The position numbers and the translations under genes are program-made. The notes beneath the pieces were generated by a model. The model was given only the letters and a program-made list of their open reading frames with translations, was not told where the DNA came from and searched no databases. This document shows positions 8,613-16,892 of a DNA stretch of 32,318 bases, piece after piece; position 1 is the first letter of the stretch, and each line of letters begins with the position of its first letter. Location: the IMG/VR virus record IMGVR_UViG_3300031255_000001, positions 1 through 32,318 of that record; one strand, given 5' to 3'. This DNA is from a virus.

Positions 8613-8929
8613 CCTGCTGAATCCTCACTGAGGGTAAGTTCGGTTATACCTTCGTTATCCACCATAATGGCATCCACATAATAAGTGGTGCTATTTATGG
8701 TAAATGAACTGGTTTTGCTGATATTCCCGGCTACTGATGTTTTTACCAGGATCCGGGGCAGTGCATTGGCAACCGGGAGTGTCCCATCAAACGAAGGCTG
8801 ATAAGAATCATCCCAAAAGGCTTTTAGGTTTTCCTGGGAAGATCCATAATGATGGGTAATATCGACAGCCAGACCAGCCGCGAATATCGCATCAACATCA
8901 TTTAATATCTGCTCCCGGATAGTTGTCAT
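8609..8929 (-). CDS. Putative head-tail attachment protein
   Basis: 106 residues, beta-rich after an N-terminal helix (MTTIREQILNDVDAIFAAG). Strands such as SFTINSTTYYVDAIMVDNEGITELTLSE resemble the gpFII-like head-tail joining family (compact beta barrel). It is coupled by ATGA to genes on both sides (8926-8929 and 8609-8612) and lies between capsid and tail-tube genes, where connector proteins are normal. Family membership is not certain. Confidence 0.5.
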   Translation of the reverse strand: MTTIREQILNDVDAIFAAGLAVDITHHYGSSQENLKAFWDDSYQPSFDGTLPVANALPRILVKTSVAGNISKTSSFTINSTTYYVDAIMVDNEGITELTLSEDSAG

Positions 8930-9147
8930 TCAGGCTTTTCTGCCTTCTTTTCGGCCTTTTTTGGCTTATCATCCGCCAGATCTACTGCTTCATTGGCATA
9001 TTTCACTTTGTTGGCGGATTTCATTTCAAAAGCAAAAGCAGCTTTTAGAGAAACCTTCTCACCCTTTTCCAAAATTTTACCTTCATATTTAAAGGGACGA
9101 GTGACCACACAATCCCTTTTACCTTCAGGACCTTTAGTTGTTATCAT
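8926..9147 (-). CDS. Small charged head-module protein
   Basis: 73 residues from ATG 9147, chosen over the longer frame because AAAGGGAAATAGGAAC precedes it. It begins MITTKGPEGKRDCVVTRPFKYEGK, reads like a small SH3-type beta fold (YEGKILEKGEKVSLKA), and ends with a Lys/Ala/Glu-rich tail (DDKPKKAEKKAEKPE). Small proteins of this type in the head-tail junction of tailed phages may be adaptors or decoration proteins. Function is not known; the ATGA overlap with the next gene supports it being real. Confidence 0.55.
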   Translation of the reverse strand: MITTKGPEGKRDCVVTRPFKYEGKILEKGEKVSLKAAFAFEMKSANKVKYANEAVDLADDKPKKAEKKAEKPE

Positions 9148-9239
9148 GTTCCTATTTCCCTTTTTTTGTTTAACATGAGCTGCCGGATAATTCGGCAGCC
9201 CTTTTAATTTCCAGTTATTTAGCCACACATTTTCTGGGA

Positions 9240-9773
9240 TTATTGAGTATCTTTGGTCAATCCCACATTCATGCGTTCAAGGCCGGAAGGTTTACGAAAG
9301 CCGGCATAATAAGTAAGTACCGTTGAATTCATAGCCTGGCCAGCCACAAACTTAAATCGCATGAAATTAAAACAATGATAGACGACAGCATCAGCCCCCT
9401 GGACTATGCCAATAGTATCAGTTTTTGCAGTGGTGCCCACAGCGTCAAGATCGGTATCTGTGGTTCCCGCCACCCATGGTCCATCTTCGGTGGGAGCGTA
9501 TTCAACAAATACATTGACATCCTCGGTACCCACCTCAGAACATACAAAATAGGCATATCCATAATCCTCTGATACTGCACCAATGAACATAGCCTGGGTA
9601 TAATAGATGGCTCCAGATCCACTATCGGCAAAAGTTACGGTTCCATAGTAAGTGAGCTTCCCGGTTCTATCGATATAACTCACATCCTGATCATAATGAG
9701 TGGCGGCCATGGCAATATTTAAGGTCAGAATCACCAAAATTATGGTGATTAGAAAAAAGATTTTAGTTTTCAA
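9240..9773 (-). CDS. Signal-peptide protein in the head module (decoration-like position)
   Basis: 177 residues starting at TTG 9773, with a GGAGG ribosome-binding site eight bases upstream. The N-terminus (MKTKIFFLITIILVILTLNIAMA) is a classical signal peptide with an AMA cleavage site before ATHYDQDVSY. The mature part is beta-rich with stretches such as EDVNVFVEYAPTEDGPWVAGTTDTDLD and FMRFKFVAGQAMNSTVLTYYAGFR, resembling a capsid decoration or spike-like beta domain. The gene sits between the capsid gene and the head-tail genes, where decoration proteins are often encoded. A Sec signal there is unexpected and parallels the run of five signal-peptide genes at 1-5739. Confidence 0.65.
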   Translation of the reverse strand: MKTKIFFLITIILVILTLNIAMAATHYDQDVSYIDRTGKLTYYGTVTFADSGSGAIYYTQAMFIGAVSEDYGYAYFVCSEVGTEDVNVFVEYAPTEDGPWVAGTTDTDLDAVGTTAKTDTIGIVQGADAVVYHCFNFMRFKFVAGQAMNSTVLTYYAGFRKPSGLERMNVGLTKDTQ

Positions 9774-9845
9774 TTCTTAATCCTCCATTTAATGATTCAT
9801 GTTTATTTATAATTATCCTTTAAAAGCTTTATAGATCTTCTCTGA

Positions 9846-11729
9846 TTAATCGATGTCATCGGCATAACTGAAGGCAGTTGCCTGACGGACACCAATATCA
9901 CAACTTTGAAATGCCCGGATGTAAACACCACCATCCGCGGCATTGGTATATTGATCCGGCCAGATATCCAATCCACCCCAAAGTCCGAGTATCAATTGAG
10001 AAAATACACCGAAAATCATTGTAGCGCTTGGGACCTGATTACTCACTGCTACCGGATAACCATTCATCTGGCCATTCATAGCCAGAAATTGCGCCGTATT
10101 GGTTGCCTTTTCCCTGGTTTTAAGAAGTCCATTAACGGCAGCATTAGTCAAATAAGCCATTGAACCAATACCCGCATTTGCTGAAAGCACATCCGTTTCA
10201 AGTTCAACTACTTTAGCCCAATCAATGGAAGCCGCAACAACATTACCCACACCGTCGGTTTCAATAATTCCTGTGGGCTGGTTTGATAAACCGGTTCCGG
10301 CGATTCCTGCCAGATCAATGGCCAAGGCCAGTTCAGTTGCCAGATCATCCATGACAAGACCATCTATACTTGGATTTGATTGTAGAAGCATTGCCCGACT
10401 ATAAAGTGTGGCACCCACAACGGTTTTCAATGCCAGGGTTAATGCGATGAATGCGCTATCTGAAGGAGTTGAATCCCCGGATTCTGCCACCCAATAAGCA
10501 GTTGCTGCACCGCTCTGTTTGGGGATGGAAACATTACCAACCAAACCGGAAAGAATACGCATCCCTAATTGAGCCAGTAATGCCCGATTTCGCAAAAGAT
10601 CTATGAAAGATCCTGCCAGGCTGTCGGTTGCTATGAGGCCAGTTCCGCCTGAAGATGTGGTAATTTCACGCTTCGCCGATTTACCATTAATTTCCCGAAG
10701 AAGGACATCATGTGGAACAAAAAATCCCCGGGGTTCCTCTTTAAATCTTTTGGAAATCTCGGCGGATGCTTCCATTTCGAGCCCTGCCAATTCCGGTTTC
10801 TTTTTTAGAATCGCCTGAATTCCGCGCATGATGGAATAATTCTGGATCTCTTTTTCCGGCATTCCCAGATTGGCCTGCTGGGTATCGATATGCTGTTTAT
10901 TTGCGATTTTGTCCAGGACCTGTTGACGGAACTGATCCACGGTTACCTTGGAATCTTTTACTGCATTTGCAGCTTCCTGCTTCATATTGAATTGCTCACC
11001 CATAGCGATTATTTCCTGGATACGCTGCATTTCCTTTTCCCTGGCTTCGCGGGTGATTTTTTCTATGTCCACCGGATCAGCTGCGGCGGGTTTTACATCC
11101 TTTTGGGGCTGAACATTTTCTTCATTGAGTTCCATAATTTTATGGCTCCTTTCTTTTTGCTTGTTTATGTCAACAAATTCACGTTTTATTTTTGAGGCAT
11201 CATCCGCTCCAATGGGAACAAGGGAGCCTTCCTTCAACTTCCATTTATAAGAGATCCTGAGAATCCTATCAAAAGTATTTTTGAATTCGCGACCATTAAT
11301 TTTCAGCGATTGATCAGGCTTGATCTCTTTATATTCAATCACATTATAACCGGCTGAAATATCGGTTAAATGCTTTTGACGAACCAGGTTCCAGGCTTGA
11401 TCGGATTTCTCATTATTCTCGGCAAAAAATAATCTTCCGGCTGTATTTCCATTTTCTTTTTTAATATCCCGAATTGAGCCAAGAACGGATTCAATACCAA
11501 ATCTCATATGAGAATCAAGCATTACAACCTGAGTCTCTCCTTCAACTCGGCCGCTGGATAATAATATCTCATAGATCGGTTCCCATCTCTTCCAATCCAT
11601 TACCAGGACAGGATTCTCTGTAGTAATAATCGCCTCGACACTCCGCTCTTCCTCATTTATACTATCAGCTCTTAATTGCAATGAGCGGCATGTCATTTTT
11701 AATAAATCGTTTAAATTGCGATCTTCCAT
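9846..11729 (-). CDS. Fused HK97-type prohead protease, scaffold and major capsid protein
   Basis: 627 residues, about the sum of a prohead protease (about 180) and a capsid precursor (about 400). Residues about 15-190 are an HK97-family (U35-like) prohead protease with the expected His74 (LDSHMRFG) and Ser125 (LTDISAGYNV). Residues about 195-290 are charged and helical (IQEIIAMGEQFNMKQEA), like a delta/scaffold domain. The rest is the HK97-fold capsid shell: EEPRGFFVPHDVLL, SSGGTGLIATDSLAGSFIDLLRN, GNVSIPKQSGAATAYW, LDIWPDQYTNAADGGVYIRAF. Fusion would place protease, scaffold and shell in 1:1 ratio. GAGG lies just before ATG 11729. It follows the portal gene. Confidence 0.92.
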   Translation of the reverse strand: MEDRNLNDLLKMTCRSLQLRADSINEEERSVEAIITTENPVLVMDWKRWEPIYEILLSSGRVEGETQVVMLDSHMRFGIESVLGSIRDIKKENGNTAGRLFFAENNEKSDQAWNLVRQKHLTDISAGYNVIEYKEIKPDQSLKINGREFKNTFDRILRISYKWKLKEGSLVPIGADDASKIKREFVDINKQKERSHKIMELNEENVQPQKDVKPAAADPVDIEKITREAREKEMQRIQEIIAMGEQFNMKQEAANAVKDSKVTVDQFRQQVLDKIANKQHIDTQQANLGMPEKEIQNYSIMRGIQAILKKKPELAGLEMEASAEISKRFKEEPRGFFVPHDVLLREINGKSAKREITTSSGGTGLIATDSLAGSFIDLLRNRALLAQLGMRILSGLVGNVSIPKQSGAATAYWVAESGDSTPSDSAFIALTLALKTVVGATLYSRAMLLQSNPSIDGLVMDDLATELALAIDLAGIAGTGLSNQPTGIIETDGVGNVVAASIDWAKVVELETDVLSANAGIGSMAYLTNAAVNGLLKTREKATNTAQFLAMNGQMNGYPVAVSNQVPSATMIFGVFSQLILGLWGGLDIWPDQYTNAADGGVYIRAFQSCDIGVRQATAFSYADDID

Positions 11730-11860
11730 AAGTGCCTCATCATTTAAAATTATCTGATATAAAATATTTTAATACCGCATGAAAGTGCTCCATTTTTCAA
11801 CTCTCAATGACATTCCATTAAGCAGAAAAATGATCTTATCATGGAATTATTTTATATCAT
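11730..11860 (-). other. Gap between portal and capsid genes
   Basis: 131 A+T-rich bases with no credible gene. On the minus strand it ends with the GAGG ribosome site of the capsid fusion. I see TTGAAA about 19 bases before a GGTATTAAAATA stretch, which is too poor to call a promoter. Confidence 0.3.
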
Positions 11861-13324
11861 TTAGTTTCCATTTTGATTTGTCTCCGGGTTTATTTTTATT
11901 TCCGGTAATAAAATTCCATATTTCTTTAATAATTGCATTTCTCTCTGAAGCTGCTGATAAAGCTCTTCCAGGTCCTTTCCCTGTTCAGCAGCAATATCAG
12001 TAGCCGAATTTAGACCGGCATTGATTTCCATGATTTTAGCCTGGATATCCTTTTGCGGATCTACCCATTGCCAACCCCTGGGCTGCCATTTTGCTGCAGA
12101 GAATTTATCAAATTTGGATGACGGAAGTGCCACTTGTTGCGTAAGCAGAGCCATTTTTAACCATTCTTCAAAAACAATCATCAGAAAATGTTCAATAAGA
12201 AATGCTTGTAGATCTCTCCAGACATCCCGCTCATCCAGGACACCAGCGCGGATGGAGGAATAATTCACGCCTTCCAGATCATTGGCCAAATAATTATATG
12301 AAACATCCAAACCGGAAGAGATCCCTCTCAGAATTGCTTTTTCAAATGCTTCAAAAGCTGTAGTGGGATGTTGAGGATCATAAGCATGGAATTTCCAGCC
12401 TCGAGGTAATGCTTCAAGCATTCCCGGTTCAAGTTCTTGAATAGGCTGATCCCCTTCTTGATCGTCTCCGATATATTGACCTTCGGGATCTGTTTCATAA
12501 AACCCCCCCTTTGCAGCTGCCAGGCGAGCCGCCACAAGTTCAGCCTCTTCATATCCCCCGATCATATTAAGTCTGGTCATTGCAGCATGCATCCAGGGTA
12601 TCCCGCGTGTCTGGGAGATCCTCATGGGAAGGTAAAAGTGAATGACCTCATCGGCCGGGATCCTGATTTTCTCCCCGAATGTGGACCCATAGAAATAATC
12701 ACCGGGATGATTTTTATAGACATGATAGGCTATACGCCGATTCCATTGATCATATTCCACGCCCATTTTGACTTTATTTCCACTGGCCAGGTTATCATTC
12801 ATCTTTTCATCCAGATGATCGGCTTCAATAAGTTGGAGTGCAAAGTTAAAATCATTATCAAATCCCTGGATCTTCCTGATCAGGAGCTCCCCATCCCGGG
12901 CCGCGGAAGAGATCACCAGCTTCTGGATATCACGAAAACTATATTCTCCGGTAACATCACAGAAGCCTTTCTTAATCCACCGGGTCCAGGCTTCTTCAAT
13001 TTTCGTTCTTGCCTTTTCGTCTGGCTTACCTGAATCGTTTTTCACCTGGCTTTGCAATTTTATCCCATCCCTTCCAACCACATTGGTCTTAACCATTCTG
13101 AAAAACTTTTTAGCATAATCATTATTAGCCTCTAATTCCCGGGAGCGTGCCCGGAGAGAGGTAAGATTAAAACGGAGTTCTGCATCGGCGGATTGATTGG
13201 TGGTCGTCCAGGAATGATAAAGGCGGCCGGTCCCGGCACCCGCATAGGAGCGCTTTACCGGCATGGATGAATTTATTTGCCGTGATAATCCAAGCATTTT
13301 AAGGATCCGGTCCAATATAGTCAA
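11861..13324 (-). CDS. Portal protein, lambda gpB family
   Basis: 487 residues. The dodecameric portal forms the DNA entry vertex of the capsid and docks terminase and connector. Family features: early KRSYAGAGTGRLYHSWTTT with ADAELRFNLTSLRARSRELEANNDYAKKFFRM, then NVVGRDGIKLQSQVK; a middle part with VIHFYLPMRISQTRGIPWMH; and LEPGMLEALPRGWKFHAYDPQHPTTAFEAFEKAILRGISSGLDVSYNYLANDLEGVNYSSIRAG, all characteristic of lambda-type portals (PF05136). It ends Gln/Asn-rich. The start at TTG 13324 is two bases after the gpW-like gene; an internal ATG a few codons later is possible. It precedes the capsid gene as usual. Confidence 0.93.
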   Translation of the reverse strand: MTILDRILKMLGLSRQINSSMPVKRSYAGAGTGRLYHSWTTTNQSADAELRFNLTSLRARSRELEANNDYAKKFFRMVKTNVVGRDGIKLQSQVKNDSGKPDEKARTKIEEAWTRWIKKGFCDVTGEYSFRDIQKLVISSAARDGELLIRKIQGFDNDFNFALQLIEADHLDEKMNDNLASGNKVKMGVEYDQWNRRIAYHVYKNHPGDYFYGSTFGEKIRIPADEVIHFYLPMRISQTRGIPWMHAAMTRLNMIGGYEEAELVAARLAAAKGGFYETDPEGQYIGDDQEGDQPIQELEPGMLEALPRGWKFHAYDPQHPTTAFEAFEKAILRGISSGLDVSYNYLANDLEGVNYSSIRAGVLDERDVWRDLQAFLIEHFLMIVFEEWLKMALLTQQVALPSSKFDKFSAAKWQPRGWQWVDPQKDIQAKIMEINAGLNSATDIAAEQGKDLEELYQQLQREMQLLKKYGILLPEIKINPETNQNGN

Positions 13325-13325
13325 A

Positions 13326-13556
13326 TCAGAATCTCACTTTTATCATGCGCTTATTCTTCAAGCCCATCTTTAAGCGCTCCGCCTCTTCCTCCCGCGCAAC
13401 CTCTCCCTTATATTTATCATAAAGAACCAGCAATTCTGATATCGGAATCTTCGTTATCTGCCTGCCGGCAATAGTATATTGTTCAATATCTGAAGTAATC
13501 CGACCTTCAAGAACAGATTCAATCGCGGATAACATGGTTCGCGCATGTGAAGCCAT
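13326..13556 (-). CDS. Head-tail joining protein, gpW-like
   Basis: 76 residues, close to the length of lambda gpW (68). It contains MLSAIESVLEGR, then GRQITKIPISELLVLYDKYKGEVAREEEAERLK, matching the gpW pattern of two helices and a hairpin with a conserved IPISELL-type turn. gpW is added to the portal after packaging and allows tail joining. It lies immediately before the portal gene with a two-base gap, the same order as W-B in lambda. An AGGAGTC ribosome site precedes ATG 13556. Confidence 0.75.
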   Translation of the reverse strand: MASHARTMLSAIESVLEGRITSDIEQYTIAGRQITKIPISELLVLYDKYKGEVAREEEAERLKMGLKNKRMIKVRF

Positions 13557-13701
13557 AAGACTCCTTTCATCTAAATTTAATAATTATACCCCCTTATTTT
13601 CAAGGGGCCTAAAAACTATTATTTCTAAAATGTATAATTATATTAAAAACCAGGCCTAGATCTAGCTGGTTTACGGTAGGTTTTATTCAGAAAATTACAT
13701 A
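13557..13701 (-). other. Intergenic region with palindromes before the gpW-portal genes
   Basis: 145 A+T-rich bases without a gene. It holds a perfect palindrome CTAGATCTAG (13656-13665) nested between ACCAG (13649-13653) and CTGGT (13666-13670), and a second dyad CCCCTT/AAGGGG (13590-13595 and 13602-13607). On the minus strand a perfect TATAAT lies at 13588-13583, but no good -35 sits 16-18 bases before it. A late promoter or a regulator-binding site is possible; the nearby ribbon-helix-helix protein is a candidate ligand. Confidence 0.35.
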
Positions 13702-13899
13702 TTAATTTTTTTTAATAGATTCAATATATTGATTTAATGCCCTGTTAATATGATATGAAAGATATTTATCAGTCTCTTTTGCTAGACGAATAATTCTAAC
13801 CAGCGTAGTTTGTTGGATAACTACATTGGGAAGATGAACCCGGGGATCTTCCGCCCTGGGGCGGCCTATATTTCTTTTTCTTTTCATCTTTTCTTCCAT
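13702..13899 (-). CDS. Small ribbon-helix-helix-like DNA-binding protein
   Basis: 65 residues, very basic N-terminus (KMKRKRNIGRPRAEDPR) followed by LPNVVIQQTTLVRIIRLAKETDKYLSYHINRALNQYIES, which matches the strand-helix-helix layout of CopG/Arc-type repressors. It starts inside the end of the terminase gene (13884-13899) and is followed by a palindrome-bearing gap, so it could autoregulate or control late genes. Alternative: a small packaging or head protein. Operator and role are not known. Confidence 0.55.
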   Translation of the reverse strand: MEEKMKRKRNIGRPRAEDPRVHLPNVVIQQTTLVRIIRLAKETDKYLSYHINRALNQYIESIKKN

Positions 13900-15731
13900 C
13901 CATTAACCCAGTTATTTTTAGGTTTGGCTATGGTTTTTTTATTATCTTTATCTTCGTCTTTTTTGATTTCGCTAACTATTTTCTCAAAACTCTCAGCGAT
14001 CTTATCAAAATTCGGATTAAGTATTGCCAGGGCAGCCATGGCATAGACCCGGCAATCCAGGGCTTCATTCCTGGCCCTGGTTTTTACCCAAACTCTATGA
14101 GGAAAACCCTTGCTATATTTAGTAACTGCTTTTTCTGCTGTAAGCTGGGAGAAATATTCTTCATCATATTTATTTGGAAAATGCATATACCCGGGGCCCG
14201 GTTCATCCACTCCCAGCCGGGAATAAATTAATTCTTTTGCCGTATCGGTCCCGACAGTAAATAGTTTTATCTTTCCTTTATTAGATTTGGATGGCCTGGA
14301 TACCAGGGGACTTCCTATGGTATTTGATCCCTTAATTGCGAATATCCGTCGGGATTCCTTTCCGGCACAGAAACGATAAACATTATCTGTAAAATGTCCC
14401 CCGGAGTCTACGGTACCGCAGGAGATCCGAAGAGATACACCGGTTTCATGCTTATAGGTGGTCAATAATCTTTCACTAAGCTCATTCCAAACTTCTTCCC
14501 TTCCCGGATCTCCATGAGTTATGAAATATTCCACAGACCAGCTTTCAAATCCTTTCCCAAATGCCACTACTTCTGTTTCCAGGCGGTCATCCTGGACATC
14601 GGTTCCCGAGACTACTAACAGGCCACCGGCCGGTACCGTAGATTTATATTCTTCCCTCCGGCCGAATATCTGAAGATTATTGACGACCAATCCTTCATCT
14701 TCCCATTCTTCCCCCAGGACTGTATTTACAAAAACCTTCATACGTTCGGGGTTGCCTTTACTATCTAAAAAATTCTGAACTATATCTGGCAGTCTAACCC
14801 AGGGTGAGTAAGCTTCCCAAATATGAAATCCAACAATTTTTTTATCCCTGGGCGAGGCCGTTATAATCCATTCACCTTTCCGAATTGCATTTATCCTTTG
14901 AACATCATTCCATAAAGATCCGCATACTTCACATTTATATCGAGCAGTCTCGGGCATATGCTCTCCAGCATCATTCTTTTGCCAGATTACATTGCTCCAG
15001 GTTAAATATTGTTTATATCCGCATTCGGGGCAGGGGACAAAAAAGCGCCGCTGATCAGATTCCTCCCAGGCCGCCTGGATTCGGGAGAGATCTTTAATGG
15101 TAGGAGTAGATACCATTACGATTAATCGATTCCAGAATGTAGTGCTTCTTTTTATGGCAAGGCTTACCGGATCACCCTCAGAGCCGGCACTGGGCGGATA
15201 TCGATCAATCTCATCACATAGCACAATCCTGATGGGCCGGCTGGCCAGGGAAGCCGCAGAATTCGCGCCTGAAGCCGTAATATGACCCCCGGGGAAGGTT
15301 TTATGAAGAATGGTATTGTTAGAATCTTTTGATTTGGGGCTTTTTATTTTACCATGGAGCGCCCGGGTATCCCGAACCATGGGAGCAAAGCGATCTTTGC
15401 TCCAGGTCTGGGCCATTTCAATGGTGGGTTGAAGCATTAGGATGGGACAGGGATCCTGATCGATGAAACGGCCGATTATATTATTAAGGATCTCTGTTTT
15501 ACCAACTTGGGAAGATGTTTTGCAAACCACCGTTTCCACTCCGGGCTCACATATGGCATCCATCATTCCTCTCTGGAATTCAGCCAGAGATGTGAGCCAT
15601 TTACCAGGCATGGCGGCCGCCTCCGGGGATAGGATGCGATGATTATCAGCCCATTCGGAAACAGTAAGGCGTGGCGGTGGTTTTAAAGCAATTAAAGATT
15701 GCTCAATAATTTCCTGAATTTGTAAGTTCAT
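13884..15731 (-). CDS. Terminase large subunit, lambda gpA family
   Basis: 615 residues, near the usual length of gpA-type subunits (about 640). The ATPase pumps DNA into the prohead and its nuclease cuts packaged DNA. Motifs: LTVSEWADNHRILSPEAAAMPGKW (family start), Walker A SSQVGKTE with Lys78, Walker B RIVLCDEIDRYP with Asp173/Glu174, and a Cys4 zinc ribbon (CPECGYKQYL ... KCEVCGSLW). The nuclease part starts near VVSGTDVQDDRLETEVVAFG and includes TVDSGGHFTDNVYRF. The start at 15731 lies 29 bases inside the small-subunit gene. The gpA family usually cuts at cos sites, so cohesive ends are likely. Confidence 0.95.
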   Translation of the reverse strand: MNLQIQEIIEQSLIALKPPPRLTVSEWADNHRILSPEAAAMPGKWLTSLAEFQRGMMDAICEPGVETVVCKTSSQVGKTEILNNIIGRFIDQDPCPILMLQPTIEMAQTWSKDRFAPMVRDTRALHGKIKSPKSKDSNNTILHKTFPGGHITASGANSAASLASRPIRIVLCDEIDRYPPSAGSEGDPVSLAIKRSTTFWNRLIVMVSTPTIKDLSRIQAAWEESDQRRFFVPCPECGYKQYLTWSNVIWQKNDAGEHMPETARYKCEVCGSLWNDVQRINAIRKGEWIITASPRDKKIVGFHIWEAYSPWVRLPDIVQNFLDSKGNPERMKVFVNTVLGEEWEDEGLVVNNLQIFGRREEYKSTVPAGGLLVVSGTDVQDDRLETEVVAFGKGFESWSVEYFITHGDPGREEVWNELSERLLTTYKHETGVSLRISCGTVDSGGHFTDNVYRFCAGKESRRIFAIKGSNTIGSPLVSRPSKSNKGKIKLFTVGTDTAKELIYSRLGVDEPGPGYMHFPNKYDEEYFSQLTAEKAVTKYSKGFPHRVWVKTRARNEALDCRVYAMAALAILNPNFDKIAESFEKIVSEIKKDEDKDNKKTIAKPKNNWVNGWKKR

Positions 15732-16170
15732 TTAAGGCGCGATCGATCTCTTCGTCTAATTTTGATTTAATTTCATTAACCGTATCCAGACCTACAAGCT
15801 GCGGTGATAATTTGCTCGGCAGAGCCAGCAGCCTGGTTTTTACAATCGATAATATCTTTTGCCAGCTTTTCATGACATCTTCTTTTTCGAGAAGTTCCCC
15901 CCGCCTTGTCCCCACTTCCATCTCTTTTAAAAATGCCTCTGCCTGTTCTCTCCTCCGCCGGGCTTCATTTATGGCCATATCATTCTTATTGAATTTTTTC
16001 CTCTCCAGGTCAAGTTGATATGATAAATAATTCTGGACAGAATCAATGAGTTGAAATTTACCTCTTCCAATTTTCTTAAAAACATTTTCAGCTGCCAGCT
16101 GCTGAACCCGCCGCTCAGTCATCCCTAAGATCTCGGCAAGCCTTTTGGTATTAATTAATTCCTCGCTCAT
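15703..16170 (-). CDS. Terminase small subunit, Nu1-like
   Basis: 155 residues. The N-terminal winged HTH (INTKRLAEILGMTERRVQQLAAENVFKKIGRGKFQL) is the lambda gpNu1-type DNA-binding domain that recognises the packaging site. A long charged helix follows (LERKKFNKNDMAINEARRRREQAEAFLKEMEVGTRRGELLEKEDVM), then a helical C-terminus likely to bind the large subunit. AGGTGG precedes ATG 16170. It overlaps the large-subunit gene, giving the usual small-large order. Confidence 0.85.
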   Translation of the reverse strand: MSEELINTKRLAEILGMTERRVQQLAAENVFKKIGRGKFQLIDSVQNYLSYQLDLERKKFNKNDMAINEARRRREQAEAFLKEMEVGTRRGELLEKEDVMKSWQKILSIVKTRLLALPSKLSPQLVGLDTVNEIKSKLDEEIDRALNELTNSGNY

Positions 16171-16257
16171 GAAAATGAAGCCACCTCTTGCTGGCAGAGT
16201 CTAGCGGAATTCTGGGCTCGCCTGACCCTCACTGCTATTTGGCCAGGAAGGACCCGC
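16171..16257 (-). other. Gene-free G+C-rich segment just before the terminase; candidate cos region
   Basis: 87 bases without a gene between the GpZ-like gene and the terminase small subunit, richer in G+C than its surroundings (for example TGGCCAGGAAGGACCCGC on the plus strand). In lambda-type phages cos lies just upstream of the small-subunit gene. I see no clear cosN dyad or R-site repeats, so this is a positional guess only. Confidence 0.25.
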
Positions 16258-16764
16258 TCATCTTTTAAATTTTGACATCTCATAATCAATCTCATGCTGC
16301 AGAATCTTCCCGCCTTCACGTTCAATAAGAATATTTATTTCATTTACTCCCTGTTGCTCAAACATCTGAGCTGCAGATAAACTATATAATTGTTTGATCG
16401 GTAATCTCTTTTTTGTTTTGCGTTGAAATACACCAATATGTCCTGTTGGCATTGTTGCAATAAAGGCGTGACGAATAAGCTTTCTTCCTCTATCTCTTCT
16501 TATTCTTACAGTCACCCCAGTCCTGGTCTGCCTAGCCCCAAATGCATAGACGGCTACTCTTCTTCCTTTAATCTTTATTGTTGCTTCCATATTGGAATAA
16601 TTGGCTCGAGTAACTTTTGTCTGTCTATTTAGATCCGATGCTTTTATATAATAAATTTCCCGGACTCTTCTATTGGCATTCGTCTTACCTTTTGCAATTA
16701 ATTTATTAATAGTTCGCCTGGCAGCATTGGCCAGGGCTTTATCAAGATTAAATCTTTTTGCCAT
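16258..16764 (-). CDS. Minor tail protein, GpZ-like
   Basis: 168 residues from ATG 16764 (GGAGAGGATCAA upstream; the frame is open further). The pattern fits the prophage minor tail protein Z family: an N-terminal helix (ALANAARRTINKLIAKGKT), basic middle (RVREIYYIKASDLNRQTKV), then GVTVRIRRDRGRKLIRHAFIATMPTGHIGVFQRK and LPIKQLYSLSAAQMF. Lambda gpZ helps complete the tail for joining to the head. Odd feature: it lies before the terminase genes, not in the connector-tail block with genes 7354-8612. The C-terminus (ILIEREGGKILQHEI) may join the portal or tube. Confidence 0.75.
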   Translation of the reverse strand: MAKRFNLDKALANAARRTINKLIAKGKTNANRRVREIYYIKASDLNRQTKVTRANYSNMEATIKIKGRRVAVYAFGARQTRTGVTVRIRRDRGRKLIRHAFIATMPTGHIGVFQRKTKKRLPIKQLYSLSAAQMFEQQGVNEINILIEREGGKILQHEIDYEMSKFKR

Positions 16765-16891
16765 TTGATCCTCTCCTATATATAGAATCATATGCATCCC
16801 GATGCTGCCTTGCCCGGATCCCAGCAAAGATTAATATGGCTGATATAAATAATAATATGAATAAAGTTTCCATATTCTTTTTTCCAGCCAT
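16748..16891 (-). CDS. Small single-TM protein
   Basis: 47 residues, from ATG 16891 with GGAGAGGA five bases before it. It begins MAGKKNMETL, has one membrane helix (FILLFISAILIFAGI), then a basic tail (RARQHRDAYDSIYRRGS). It starts just after the stop of the HTH gene and ends 17 bases inside the GpZ-like gene. A good ribosome site and snug overlaps support it, but function is unknown. Confidence 0.6.
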   Translation of the reverse strand: MAGKKNMETLFILLFISAILIFAGIRARQHRDAYDSIYRRGSNGKKI

Positions 16892-16892
16892 T

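Noticed and set aside
12437-13033. A 198-residue plus-strand frame within the portal region
   Set aside because: Antisense shadow of the conserved portal gene; its product looks like random Pro/Gly/Ile-rich sequence.
13589-13607. Rho-independent terminator after the RHH gene
   Set aside because: The CCCCTT/AAGGGG hairpin has no T run on either strand.
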